From: Mycolicibacterium iranicum
GTDB lineage: Bacteria > Actinomycetota > Actinomycetes > Mycobacteriales > Mycobacteriaceae
Direction of reading: 5' to 3'
NCBI RefSeq assembly: GCF_002101705.1
Contig: NZ_LQPC01000065.1
Location: 1 to 64,000, forward strand
Length of the DNA stretch: 64,000 nucleotides
Part shown: piece by piece, positions 42,426 through 51,890 of the stretch
Position numbering within the stretch: position 1 is the stretch's first letter
Layout of the letters: the number at the start of each line of letters is the position of its first letter
The notes under the pieces: model-generated
The model's input: the letters and a program-made list of their open reading frames with translations, nothing else
Told to the model about the DNA's origin: nothing
Database searches by the model: none
Position numbers and translations under genes: made by a program

Positions 42426-43996
42426 CGGTTTTCCTCTCTGTTGTGGTGGTTGTCTTGATCGTCTGGTTCGTCTGCCGAGTCCCATGAACCCGGCAGCATC
42501 GGCTCTTTCGGTCCCCCGCCGAACGCGCCGCCGGCCAAAGTGGTCAGGCCGCCGGCCTCCTCGGTCTCCTTGGAGACTGTCCCGGAGAATCCCATCGGCC
42601 CGGCGCCGCGGGCAGACGCGGTCACGCGGGGCTCCGATGCGGCGGGCGGCCCCTGGTCGGGCTCGTCTTCGTAATCCATGTAGGCGTCGGCGTATCCGCG
42701 GCCCTTGATCTCGTCCTTCTGACGGCGACGGCGCTTGCGCCGTTCTGCTGCCGACGCGGCCACACCCGACGCCGCGGCGGGAATGCCCGAGGCGGGCGCC
42801 TTCGCGCTCGTCGAGTCACGCACCGTCGGCGAAAACCCTTCGCCGGGATCGCGGCCCGCGATGACGTAGGGCACGAACGGCGCGGCCGCGGTGGCGGGCG
42901 AACCCGGTGCGGGTGCCGTCCCGGTGCTGACGGTGCTCGGCGAGACCGGGGCGGTACCCGGGGCTGGGGGCGCCGACATCACCGGCGGCGGGCTGGTCTG
43001 CTCGGCGCGGGCGGGCGCGGGTTGTTCCGCAGCCGGCTCCTCGGAGGGCTCTTCGGCGGGCGCCATGTTGAACAGTTCCAACAGGCGATCCAGCACGCCC
43101 GCGACGATCGCGAGCGTGGTGATCAGCAGCGGCAGTAGGAACAGCGACGGGTAGAGGATCGACGCGCCGACCCAGGAGACGACCTGGTAGACGACCGCGA
43201 ACAGGAACGGACCCCACGTGATCAGCGCCTGGAGGGGGTTCGTCAGGAAGTCGGTGATCAGCTGGATCGTGTTGCCGATCGGATCCATCAAGAACCGGAT
43301 GATCGGCTCGAACAGGAACCGCAGGATCTCGCCGTAGAACCGCAGCAGGTCCTCGATGATCCCCGAAACACTTAGCGCGGCACCGGCATCGGCGGCCATC
43401 GGCTGCGCTGCCAGCGCGGAGAAGTCGGCGGCTGCCCTGCCTGCCTCCCCGACACCGGGCTTGAGCACGAAGGGCGCCGGGGTCGACGCGGGCGTGGCGG
43501 CGAGCGCTGCCCCGGACACGGCTTGATAGGTCGCCATCGCGGTGGCCGCCTGAATCCACATCCGCACGTAGTCGGCTTCGTTCAGCGCGATCGGGATCGT
43601 GTTGATACCGAGGAAGTTCGTGCCGACGAGGACGGCGTGGGTGGTGTGGTTGAGGGCGAGTTCCGGCATGGTCGGGATCGTCGCGAGTGCAGTGGAGTAT
43701 GCGGCTGCCGCGGTCTCGTGCTGGACTGCCGCAGCAGCGCTGTTGGCGCTCTGCTGGGCCAGCCACGTCAGATACGGGGTGTGGGCCGCGACGTACTGCT
43801 CGGAGCTCAGGCCCTCCCACGCGCCCGACTGCACGCCCGCCAGAATGGTGGTGAGTTCAGCTGCCGCAGTGGCGTATTCCGTGCTCAGACCTTGCCAGGC
43901 GGCCGCTGCGGCCAGCAGCGACCCGGGACCGGGGCCGCTGCTGATCAACGCCGAGTGCACCTCGGGCGGCAGCGCCATCCAGACGGGGGCTGTCAT
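42422..43996 (-). CDS. ppe4: PPE-family protein of the ESX-3 locus (PPE4)
   Basis: A 524-residue PPE protein. Residues 1-180 form the conserved PPE domain, beginning MTAPVWMALPPEVHSALISSG, with a helical-turn motif SGAWEGLSSEQY. The middle (about 200-310) is hydrophobic with several membrane-like helices (FLFEPIIRFLMDPIGNTIQL, then ILYPSLFLLPLLITTLAIV). The C-terminus is Pro/Ala-rich and disordered, with a basic RRKRRRRQK patch. It pairs with the adjacent PE protein and EspG3. Confidence 0.92.
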   Translation of the reverse strand: MTAPVWMALPPEVHSALISSGPGPGSLLAAAAAWQGLSTEYATAAAELTTILAGVQSGAWEGLSSEQYVAAHTPYLTWLAQQSANSAAAAVQHETAAAAYSTALATIPTMPELALNHTTHAVLVGTNFLGINTIPIALNEADYVRMWIQAATAMATYQAVSGAALAATPASTPAPFVLKPGVGEAGRAAADFSALAAQPMAADAGAALSVSGIIEDLLRFYGEILRFLFEPIIRFLMDPIGNTIQLITDFLTNPLQALITWGPFLFAVVYQVVSWVGASILYPSLFLLPLLITTLAIVAGVLDRLLELFNMAPAEEPSEEPAAEQPAPARAEQTSPPPVMSAPPAPGTAPVSPSTVSTGTAPAPGSPATAAAPFVPYVIAGRDPGEGFSPTVRDSTSAKAPASGIPAAASGVAASAAERRKRRRRQKDEIKGRGYADAYMDYEDEPDQGPPAASEPRVTASARGAGPMGFSGTVSKETEEAGGLTTLAGGAFGGGPKEPMLPGSWDSADEPDDQDNHHNREENR

Positions 43997-44029
43997 CGTC
44001 GGGGCGAGCGAAGCGACGGGATATTCATG

Positions 44030-44341
44030 TTAGACCCCGCGTGCGATCAGGTAGGTCGACGCGGCCATCGCGTCGCCGCTGGCGTAGCTCGCGGCGGATT
44101 CGCCGACGCCGAGCCCGGAACGGCCGAGTTCCTGGACGCCTTGGGCGGCCACCGCCTGGTGCTGGGAACCGTTGGCGCTGAAACCGGTTGCGGTCTGCAG
44201 TGACACCGCGTCGGCGGCCGGTGGCAGGACGGCGGTCACCGCAGGAGCGGCTGCCGCGTGGGCGGCGGCCATCTTCGCGGTGAGCGCTTCCACGGCGGCG
44301 CTGGCCGCCGTCAGACCTTCGGGAACTACTCGCAGGGTCAT
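44030..44341 (-). CDS. pe5: PE-family protein of the ESX-3 locus (PE5)
   Basis: A 103-residue PE protein consisting only of the PE domain: MTLRVVPEGL with P-E at residues 7-8, then an Ala-rich helical hairpin. The export motif Y-x-x-x-D appears as YASGD (86-90). Its ATG shares one base with the stop of eccC3. With PPE4 it forms the PE-PPE heterodimer exported by ESX-3. Confidence 0.92.
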   Translation of the reverse strand: MTLRVVPEGLTAASAAVEALTAKMAAAHAAAAPAVTAVLPPAADAVSLQTATGFSANGSQHQAVAAQGVQELGRSGLGVGESAASYASGDAMAASTYLIARGV

Positions 44342-47300
44342 CAGCTGTATTCCTTTCCGCTGGGTCCGGATTGTGCGGTCACGCCTTCGGTGGCGAGGGG
44401 GTTGACGAGTTGGACGAAGGCGGGAGTGTCCGTGTCGTCGAGCAGCATGGCCCGGCCTGCAGGCAGTCTGCTGAACCGGTGGCCACGAATCTTGCCGCTG
44501 TCCTGCGGATTTCCCGACAGCAGCAGCGTCGTCGCCTGCAGGTCGTTGAGGCGCCGCAGCAGCGGTGCCGTCATGACGGCGTGCGCCGAGCCGGCCGCGC
44601 GCGCGGTGACGATCACCCGCAGCCCGAGTTCGGACGCCTGTGCCAGCAGCCCGATCACCGACGTCCACGGCCGTTGTCCGGCGAACGGGCCGCTCATCGC
44701 GGGACCGTCGGGGATCTGGTCGACGTCGTCGATGATCAGGTAGTGCAGGTGGTTGCCCGCGCCATCTCCGTTGCCGTTGCCATTACTGCCGCCGTTGCGG
44801 TACGTCCACCCGCTGAGTTCCTGCGGAGTCAGACCCGCGGGCGGACGGCGCTTCTCAAGTAGCGAGGACAGGCCCAGCATCGCGGGCAGGATCCGGTCGA
44901 TGTTGGGGGTGTACTCGTTGTCGGGGAAGATCGGCTCGTCCACCAGCTGCAGGCGCCGGTCGATCACCGTGAACGCGACCTGGTCGGGACGCGAGTTCTC
45001 CCGGATGGTGCGGATCAGGTGACGCAGCAGCGTCGTCTTACCGGTCTTGGTGTCGCCCAACACCATCATCAGCGGATTGTCGGCGAAGTCGACCGCGACG
45101 GGCGCGAGGTCCTCTTCGCGCTGGCCGATGACCACGTGTTCGGGCGCCGGGTACAGCGAGCCGAGCGCCCGCGGGGTGAGGTTGGTCGGAAGGAGCCGGA
45201 CCGGCGGTGCACTCTGCCCGGGGTACCGGGCGTTGAGCGCCGGAATCGAATCCAGTGCGGGACGGGCGAACAGGAAGTGCTCGGCATCCATCGTGAGGCC
45301 GCGGCCCGGCTGGTCGGCCGGAACACCGTCGGCGGGCCGGCGCAGCGCACCTGAGTCCGCGGGCCGGCGAAGCGCACCAGTGACGCGCACGTTGCTGTCG
45401 TGAGCGTCGTGCAGTCGCAGCTCCAGTCGCAACCCGAGACCGTCGCGCATCGCCAGCGGCACCTCGAGCCAGTTCGGGGTCGTGATGACGACGTGGATGC
45501 CGTAGGACATTCCGGTATTCGCCAGCTCGGTCACCCTGGCCAGCAGCGGGTTCCGCGTGTTGAAAGTGTCGGTGTTGTCCCGGCTGAACGCGTACAGGTT
45601 GTCGACGATCAGGAAGACCTCACCGTAGCCGTCCTCATAGGCGTTGCCGCTGCTTGCGGTGGCCGCTCCGTGGCGCTGGCGGGCACGGAGCAGTTGTTCG
45701 AGTTCGCCGAAGGTTCGTCTGATGCGGTCGGGCTCCAGCGGTGAGGCGACACTGCCGACTTGTGCGAGACCGTCGAGCGCACGCAACTGGCCGCCGCCGT
45801 AGTCGAGGCAATAGAAGGTGACGTCGCCGGGAGCGTGCAGGGCGGCTGCCGACAGCACGAAAGTCTGCAGTGCCGTGGACTTTCCGGACTTCGGTCCGCC
45901 GTGGATGACCATGTTGGCGGCTGCTGACGTCGCATCGAAGATCAGCGGGTCGCGGCGCATGTCAAAGGGCCGGTCGATCTCACCGAGCGGCCAGCGCCAC
46001 TGGCGGGGGGAGACGCCGGAGCGCTCGAGCACCTTGTGCAGCGGGATGGCCTCGTCGAGCGGCTGCAGCCACAGTCGGGGTGCACGGGGCCCGTACTGGG
46101 CGAGCTGGTCGCCAATCGTGGCGATCAGCTTGCGGGGCGGCAGCACCTCGACATCGGCTCCGTCGTCGACGATGACGGTGTCGGGTTCGGGGTCAACCCA
46201 GCCGGCGTTGAACAGCTGCGGCTTCGGAATCGCGTGCACCACAATTGACTTGTCAACGCGAGGCGGCTCGTAGATGCCGTCGACATAGGTGCTGCGGAAC
46301 TTGAGCGGAAGCGCGCCTGGCGCGGGGACCAGGAAGCCGACGCCTTTGTGGTCGCGGCCCGATTCGATGTGATAGGCGTCCTCGACCCCGATGATCTGGC
46401 GGGAGACGCTGGGGCTCGCGACCTTGAGCCCAATCCGGTACGACGTGTTCTTGTCGATGTCCTTGATCCGGCCGACGTCGAGCGTCTGGGACGCGAACAG
46501 GATGTGGATGCGGAACGAGCGGCCCTTGCGCGCGACGTAGTCGAACAGGTCGGCGTACTCGGGGTGGTCGGCCAGCATCAGGGTGAACTCGTCGGCGACC
46601 ACCAGCAGGGTCGGGATCGGCGGCAGGTCGTGACCTTCTGCGATCGCGTTCTCGTACTCGGTGACCGAGTTGAACGCGCTGCCCTGCACGCGCCGACCGC
46701 TCTCCTTGAGCAGCTGTTCGCGGCGAGCGACCTCACCGCGCAGGGTGTCGGCGAATCGATCGGCCAGCGAACGCTTTTCGGCCATGTTCGAGATGACGGC
46801 GACCACCTGCGGAAAGTTCCTGAAGATGTCGGCGCCCGCCTCGCCCTTGAAGTCGGCGTAGATGACGATCAGCCGGTCGGCGGAATGGGTTGTCAGCAAC
46901 GACAGCAGGATCGACATCAGCGTCTGCGACTTGCCAGAGCCCGTCATACCGATCATCAGGCCGTGGGGGCCCATGCCGCCTTCGGCTTCGTCCTTGAGGT
47001 CGAAGATCAGCGGCTCGCCGGTCGACGTGACGCCGATGGGAACCCGCAGTTCGTCGTCGCGGTTTCGTGGTGCCCACAGCGCGGCCACGTCGAGCGCGGA
47101 CGCGTCGGGGATGCCCAGCAGCGTGGTGAACGTCGCCCCGCTGGTCGTCGTCGACCGGCCGTGGCTCGGATTGGAGTCCCACCGCGACAACCGGCGCGCG
47201 ATGTGGCGGGCGTCGGCGGACCCGAGCCGATCCGCTTTGTCGATGTAGGCGGCCCAGCTCCCGTTCTGCCAGCGCTCGATTCGGCCACCTGCGACGCGCA

Positions 47301-48375
47301 GGATCGGCCGCTCCGGATCCGCATACTGTTCGCGGTGCGGTTCGCGCGTCGAGCGGTGGATCAACGTCACACCGGCCACGCCGCGGCCGACGAAGTCGTC
47401 GGGATCGGCGTCGGGGTCGTCGACGACGATGAGCAGGTGCTTGGCACTGGCCGCGCCGTCACCGGAGAAGGCGCCGCGCTCGGCAAGAGCCGGCGCGAGC
47501 ATGCTGCGCAGCTCCGCCGCGTCGGAGGCCAGGTAGCGCGCCGGACCGACACCGTCGACACGCCCCGGCACGTCGACGTGCGGCAGCCACTTGAGCCACG
47601 ACCACGAGTTGGACTCCAGCCCCGCTCCTGCATAGGCGATTCCGAGAACGGACGGGTCGTGCCACGTCATCGCCTGAGCGATCCACGCGCGCAGCGCCCC
47701 GGTGACCTCGCTGTCGTCGCCGAGCAGCGTCACCCGCGACACCCTTGTCAGGTCGATGCCCGACGGGGCGTTGTGCAGGACGCGCTGGGTGTCGAGCAGG
47801 CCGCGGAGCGTCGTGTGCGACACGGGCTCCAGGTCGACCTCGTCGGCGGTGTCCTTCACCCGCAGGGTGGCGTCGAGCGGCTGATCGTGCAGACCTGCCC
47901 GCAGCACCAGGAAGTCGGCGTCGTGCGGATCGCGTTCCCACTGCCTGCGGGTGCCCGGAATACTCATCAGCACAGCCGGTTCGGGATGTGACCACTCGAG
48001 TGCGGCACGCTGCTCGTCCGCGTGGGCACGGACGTTGTCGCGGACGACGGACAGGTACCGCAGGTAGTCGGCGCGTTCGGCGTCGACCTCCTCGGTGCGC
48101 ATCTTGTTGTCAGTGCCCCGGTAGAGGGCGGTGGCCGCCAGCAGCAGCACGAACGGGAAGAACAATGTGGTCGGCGAGATCAGCCGCAGGCCTGTCGCGA
48201 CGAGCGCGACGATCATCCCGACGATCAGGATGACGATGAGGTATGGCAGCGCGCGCCGCAGCAGTGACGGTGGAACGACCCGCGGCAGTTCGGGCGGCGG
48301 TTCGATCGTGATGGTGCCCTTGCGAACCACCGGGGCGGGAACCCGCCTACGGTGTTCAAAGATCAGCCTGCTCAT
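44341..48375 (-). CDS. eccC3: ESX-3 FtsK/SpoIIIE-type ATPase EccC3
   Basis: A 1344-residue motor ATPase. Two N-terminal membrane helices (about 43-62 and 68-85), a DUF domain, then three FtsK-like ATPase domains with Walker A GMTGSGKS (476-483), GGPKSGKST (826-834) and GDTKTGKTT (1107-1115). Walker B of domain 1 is LLVVADEF near 590. All three loops look intact. It recognises C-terminal signals of substrates such as EsxG. A 9-residue tandem duplication (ALRRPADSG, ALRRPADG) sits at the end of domain 2. Its ATG overlaps the eccB3 stop by 4 bp. Confidence 0.94.
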   Translation of the reverse strand: MSRLIFEHRRRVPAPVVRKGTITIEPPPELPRVVPPSLLRRALPYLIVILIVGMIVALVATGLRLISPTTLFFPFVLLLAATALYRGTDNKMRTEEVDAERADYLRYLSVVRDNVRAHADEQRAALEWSHPEPAVLMSIPGTRRQWERDPHDADFLVLRAGLHDQPLDATLRVKDTADEVDLEPVSHTTLRGLLDTQRVLHNAPSGIDLTRVSRVTLLGDDSEVTGALRAWIAQAMTWHDPSVLGIAYAGAGLESNSWSWLKWLPHVDVPGRVDGVGPARYLASDAAELRSMLAPALAERGAFSGDGAASAKHLLIVVDDPDADPDDFVGRGVAGVTLIHRSTREPHREQYADPERPILRVAGGRIERWQNGSWAAYIDKADRLGSADARHIARRLSRWDSNPSHGRSTTTSGATFTTLLGIPDASALDVAALWAPRNRDDELRVPIGVTSTGEPLIFDLKDEAEGGMGPHGLMIGMTGSGKSQTLMSILLSLLTTHSADRLIVIYADFKGEAGADIFRNFPQVVAVISNMAEKRSLADRFADTLRGEVARREQLLKESGRRVQGSAFNSVTEYENAIAEGHDLPPIPTLLVVADEFTLMLADHPEYADLFDYVARKGRSFRIHILFASQTLDVGRIKDIDKNTSYRIGLKVASPSVSRQIIGVEDAYHIESGRDHKGVGFLVPAPGALPLKFRSTYVDGIYEPPRVDKSIVVHAIPKPQLFNAGWVDPEPDTVIVDDGADVEVLPPRKLIATIGDQLAQYGPRAPRLWLQPLDEAIPLHKVLERSGVSPRQWRWPLGEIDRPFDMRRDPLIFDATSAAANMVIHGGPKSGKSTALQTFVLSAAALHAPGDVTFYCLDYGGGQLRALDGLAQVGSVASPLEPDRIRRTFGELEQLLRARQRHGAATASSGNAYEDGYGEVFLIVDNLYAFSRDNTDTFNTRNPLLARVTELANTGMSYGIHVVITTPNWLEVPLAMRDGLGLRLELRLHDAHDSNVRVTGALRRPADSGALRRPADGVPADQPGRGLTMDAEHFLFARPALDSIPALNARYPGQSAPPVRLLPTNLTPRALGSLYPAPEHVVIGQREEDLAPVAVDFADNPLMMVLGDTKTGKTTLLRHLIRTIRENSRPDQVAFTVIDRRLQLVDEPIFPDNEYTPNIDRILPAMLGLSSLLEKRRPPAGLTPQELSGWTYRNGGSNGNGNGDGAGNHLHYLIIDDVDQIPDGPAMSGPFAGQRPWTSVIGLLAQASELGLRVIVTARAAGSAHAVMTAPLLRRLNDLQATTLLLSGNPQDSGKIRGHRFSRLPAGRAMLLDDTDTPAFVQLVNPLATEGVTAQSGPSGKEYS
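45334..45387. repeat. 27-bp in-frame tandem duplication in eccC3
   Basis: Two adjacent 27-bp units start at 45334 and 45361. Their first 18 bases (GGGCCGGCG then C or A, then AGCGCACC) match at 17 of 18 positions; the rest have diverged. On the minus strand they encode GALRRPADS and GALRRPADG in the region after the second ATPase domain core. The reading frame is kept. Confidence 0.8.
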
Positions 48376-49901
48376 GGGTTCTCCAACCGAGTGAGTTGCT
48401 CCACGCGGGCCGGCGCGGGGTTGGGCGCCAGCGTGTCGTGGGCCAGCAGTGCGTCGCTACGCGACAGTGTCGGACCTGCCGCGAACTGGGAGAGCACCGA
48501 CCACGGAATGGGCAGCGGAGTAGAGGTCAGGCCGAGATCCTCGACCGCCTCGCCTGAGTCGATGCCATAGCGAACGCCGGTGTCACTCACCCAGAACAGC
48601 GAACCGCTGCTTTCGACGAAGTAGCCGGTGCCGGGAGGCAAGGCCACCTGGTTGGCGGGTCCGCCGGCGGCGCCCGCACTGACGAGACCGACCGGACGCA
48701 GGCCGTCCGGGATCGGAAGAGTGGCGCCCGACAGCAGGTTCAGCGAACTGTTCTGCGCACCTTCGGGTTTGGCCCACGCGGCGCAGATGACCGGATCGGC
48801 TGCGGTGTCGACGAGGGTCACGCGCTCCGCGGGATAGGCACCGGTGTCTATGGCTGCGGCCTGCGGCGTCCGTGCGATGACGTCGGCCTCCAGCCGTGGC
48901 GGCTGCGCCAGACCCCAGGAGTTGTTGTTGCGCAGGATGGCGGCGACGACCGGCGAGATGGGCTGCAGACCGTCCATCAGCACGACGTAGTGCCTCAGGG
49001 TGTCGGCCGAGCCGTCGGTGTCGTAGGCGACGACTACCGAGCCCACCGGGAACGGTTCGGGCAGGCCGAGATCCGAGGGCAGGCCCGCGCCGACGATCGC
49101 CGGGGTGACGAGCGCCGGCGATTCAGGGATCGCGTTGAACAGCCCGGAGGCGATGGGTTGTGGTGCAGCGGCGTCCACACCGATACCGACGCCACTGGTG
49201 ACGGCGCGATCGGCGAGGTCGATGGCACTGCGTTTGCCGTTCCACAGCAACCAGGTCCTGCCCGCGTTCTCGGCCAGTACCGCGTACCCGGGCGGCAGCG
49301 CCGTTGCACGCTCGCCGTCTTCTGCGGGCGGGCCCGCGACGACCGTGACGCCGGTGACGCTGCCGGTGGCCGCGTCGCACACCGTCCAGTACGCGTCTCG
49401 GCTTGCGTTGGCGACCATGCGCTCCGGTGCCCCCGGGATACCGAGCATGTTGCCGCGCGGGAACTGGTCGAGCTCGCCGCTCTTGACCATGGCGGGGTTG
49501 TCGGCCCTACCGGTGATCAGCCGCGCCGAGGTCAGGTTCAGCACGGGGTGCAGTTGATTACCCAACCGGACATACAGGGCGGCCGTATCGCGATCGGCGA
49601 GAATCGAATCGATGCCCGCGTCACCGGCGGGCCGGATCAGCGAGAACAGGAAGCAGCCGATCAGCCCGGTCACCAGGATCAGCGCCCCGACGATCACGGA
49701 ACGCGATTGGGTGCGCAGCGGGTCGACCAGCATTCGGGTGTCGTGCAGCGCGACGCCGGAAGCGATGCGGCGCATGACGAATCGCCAGCCGGTGACCTGG
49801 TGCCGGGTGACGAAGCCGCGCCGGTAGCCCACCCGCTCCGGGTTTTCATTGACCGGTGTGCGCGAAGTGAACGAACGCCGTTCGCCGTCGGGGCCGCTCA
49901 T
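48372..49901 (-). CDS. eccB3: ESX-3 membrane ATPase-associated protein EccB3
   Basis: A 509-residue bitopic membrane protein. An amphipathic cytosolic N-terminus (PERVGYRRGFVTRHQVTGWR) leads to one transmembrane helix (about 69-90, VIVGALILVTGLIGCFLFSL) and a large periplasmic repeat domain. The two conserved Cys of the periplasmic core are seen in VCDA and VICAAW. Order and size match EccB3; starts by 4-bp overlap with eccA3. Confidence 0.93.
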   Translation of the reverse strand: MSGPDGERRSFTSRTPVNENPERVGYRRGFVTRHQVTGWRFVMRRIASGVALHDTRMLVDPLRTQSRSVIVGALILVTGLIGCFLFSLIRPAGDAGIDSILADRDTAALYVRLGNQLHPVLNLTSARLITGRADNPAMVKSGELDQFPRGNMLGIPGAPERMVANASRDAYWTVCDAATGSVTGVTVVAGPPAEDGERATALPPGYAVLAENAGRTWLLWNGKRSAIDLADRAVTSGVGIGVDAAAPQPIASGLFNAIPESPALVTPAIVGAGLPSDLGLPEPFPVGSVVVAYDTDGSADTLRHYVVLMDGLQPISPVVAAILRNNNSWGLAQPPRLEADVIARTPQAAAIDTGAYPAERVTLVDTAADPVICAAWAKPEGAQNSSLNLLSGATLPIPDGLRPVGLVSAGAAGGPANQVALPPGTGYFVESSGSLFWVSDTGVRYGIDSGEAVEDLGLTSTPLPIPWSVLSQFAAGPTLSRSDALLAHDTLAPNPAPARVEQLTRLENP

Positions 49902-51730
49902 TGCGGCACCGACAGGCCGAGGCCGCGCAGCTGCGGCGCGACCGAGTTGCTGACATCAGCGGATGTGATGGTCATCAGTTCGTCGTCGGTGAAATCGTCG
50001 GAGTCCGAGTGATCCAGCCGGTATTCGCGTTCCTCCTCGGCCCGTTCGACGAGATTGCGCACGAAGCGGCCGTTGCCGGCGATGTCGAGGCTGCGACGCT
50101 CCACACCGTTGGCGTCCGGCGTCGAGGACGTCGCCAGATGGGCGAACAGGTTCTCCATGTCGATGCGGGCCGCGTCCTCGAAGCGTGAGTCCCGCTTTTC
50201 GGCCATGCGCGTGGCGATTTCGACAAGCTCCTTCGGCGAGTACGACGGGAAGTCAATGCTCCGGGTGAACCGGGATCGCAGGCCCTCGTTGGCGTCCAGG
50301 AACGCGTCGAGGTCCTTGCGGTAGCCGGCCACGATGACGACGAGTCGGTCGCGGTCGTTCTCCATGCGTGCCAGCAAGGTGTCGATCGCGACGAGGCCGA
50401 AATCGTTCTTGGCGCCCGTAGACACCAGCGCGTACGCCTCGTCCAGGAACAGCACGCCGTCGAGCGCGCTGTCGATGATGGCGTTCGTCTTGGCCTCGGT
50501 CTCACCGATGTGCTGACCGATCAGGTCGGCCCGGTGCACCTCGCGCACCGTCTCCTTTTTGAGAAGGCCCAGGCCGCAGTAGATCTTGGCGACGACGCGC
50601 GCGATCGTCGTCTTACCTGTGCCCGGGGGCCCGGCGAACACCAGGTGATTGGTGCGTTGCGCGACCGCCAGGCCACGCTCCTGGCGCTTGATCGCCATGG
50701 CCACAGAACTTTTCAGGCGCGCCACCTGATATTTGACTTCCTCGAGCCCGATGAACTCCGCGAGTTCGGCTTCGGCTTCGACGAGTAGGTGTGCCTTGCG
50801 GTCCTTGGCGCCAGGATCGACGAAGTCGGCCTCACCCGGTTCGGTTTCCGGGTCCCACGGATTGCTCCGCGCCTCGATGCGGGCGGCGGTCGTCGTCGGC
50901 ATCCCGAAGCTGGTGTCCAACAGCGCTTCTTCGATCTGTCCGTTCTCCGGGTGCGCGGCGTAGAGCTCCTGGAGCAGCTGTTGGGCGTCCTCGTCTTCGC
51001 CTTGCGCGCGCAGCGCCAGCGCCTTGGCGAGTCCCCCGTCGACAGCGGCCACGGCGACCGGGCCTTCGGGACGCTCCAGGTGCGACAGCGCCGGGGCGAA
51101 CATGCCCAGGCGCGCCAGGGCGATACCGAGCGTGATGCGGGCGGCATGCGCCGGCGTCTCGTCGAGGGTCTGATCGGTGACCAACGGGGTCAGCATCCGG
51201 ACGACATCCGACCAGCGGGCCGTGCGGTAGTAGATCGCCACGCGGACCCAGCGGGCATCCAGCCAGTCACGGCGGCGATCGAGAAGAGCCCCGACAAGTT
51301 CGTCGGCCTCCTCGTGCCGGTGGGCCTCGGCCAGCCGGACCGCATACGCGAGGGCGAAATCGTCGGGGGTACTCGCCCGGAATTGCAGATACAGGCCGCT
51401 GTCGTACGTGAAGCCCAACGCGCCGGGCGCAAGCTCGATCTGGCGCTGTAGCACGCCCGCAGTCGCCGTCGACGTTTGCCAGATGGCCTCGACGACCTGC
51501 GGCGACACGTCGCCGGACGCGGCGCGACCAATCCACGCGTCGCACTGATCGTTGGCGATACGAGACAGCGCGGCGAAGCCCGAGCGCGCGGCGGCCAGAT
51601 CCGCCGGCCGCCTGCGATCGTGCACAGCAAGTCCGAGCGCGCGGCAGCAGGTGGCGAAGCGGCTGACCACGTCCTGATCGACGCGACCGGAGGCGGGCGG
51701 GGCCGCGACGGTATGACTACCAATGTCCAT
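49898..51730 (-). CDS. eccA3: ESX-3 cytosolic AAA+ ATPase EccA3
   Basis: A 610-residue protein. The N-terminal about 280 residues are TPR-like helical repeats. The C-terminal half is a CbbX-type AAA+ ATPase with Walker A GPPGTGKTT, Walker B GVLFLDEAYAL, a sensor region RLVVIVAGYRKDLD and arginine finger area GLRSRF. It acts in the cytosol, probably releasing EspG from PE-PPE substrates. It is the first gene of the ESX-3 operon, with an iron box about 73 bp upstream of the ATG. Confidence 0.94.
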   Translation of the reverse strand: MDIGSHTVAAPPASGRVDQDVVSRFATCCRALGLAVHDRRRPADLAAARSGFAALSRIANDQCDAWIGRAASGDVSPQVVEAIWQTSTATAGVLQRQIELAPGALGFTYDSGLYLQFRASTPDDFALAYAVRLAEAHRHEEADELVGALLDRRRDWLDARWVRVAIYYRTARWSDVVRMLTPLVTDQTLDETPAHAARITLGIALARLGMFAPALSHLERPEGPVAVAAVDGGLAKALALRAQGEDEDAQQLLQELYAAHPENGQIEEALLDTSFGMPTTTAARIEARSNPWDPETEPGEADFVDPGAKDRKAHLLVEAEAELAEFIGLEEVKYQVARLKSSVAMAIKRQERGLAVAQRTNHLVFAGPPGTGKTTIARVVAKIYCGLGLLKKETVREVHRADLIGQHIGETEAKTNAIIDSALDGVLFLDEAYALVSTGAKNDFGLVAIDTLLARMENDRDRLVVIVAGYRKDLDAFLDANEGLRSRFTRSIDFPSYSPKELVEIATRMAEKRDSRFEDAARIDMENLFAHLATSSTPDANGVERRSLDIAGNGRFVRNLVERAEEEREYRLDHSDSDDFTDDELMTITSADVSNSVAPQLRGLGLSVPQ

Positions 51731-51802
51731 GAACTCTGTGTCGCGGGACGGGTCATCCGCCCAGTTCTGGACGCCCGCCCCCCGCCGTCTCCCTTGCGTG
51801 GC

Positions 51803-51821
51803 TTAAGTATGGCTAAGCTAA
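51803..51821. promoter_or_regulatory. IdeR-type iron box upstream of eccA3
   Basis: TTAAGTATGGCTAAGCTAA matches 15 of 19 positions of the mycobacterial IdeR consensus TTAGGTTAGGCTAACCTAA. It lies 73-91 bp before the eccA3 ATG in the 160-bp gap, overlapping a plausible -10 region on the minus strand. ESX-3 of mycobacteria is known to be IdeR-repressed by iron, so this fits. No clear Zur box is seen. Confidence 0.8.
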
Positions 51822-51839
51822 CTTCGCGCTGAAGTTAGC
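51817..51839. promoter_or_regulatory. 9-bp inverted repeat adjoining the iron box
   Basis: GCTAACTTC-GCGCT-GAAGTTAGC, two perfect 9-bp arms with a 5-base spacer, overlaps the last five bases of the iron box. It could be a second metal-regulator site or extend IdeR binding, since its arms repeat the GCTAA/TTAGC half-sequence of the box. Confidence 0.5.
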
Positions 51840-51890
51840 ATCACACGGGCAAGGTGTCGAGACGCACGGCTAAAGGGGGACAGGGCCCGG

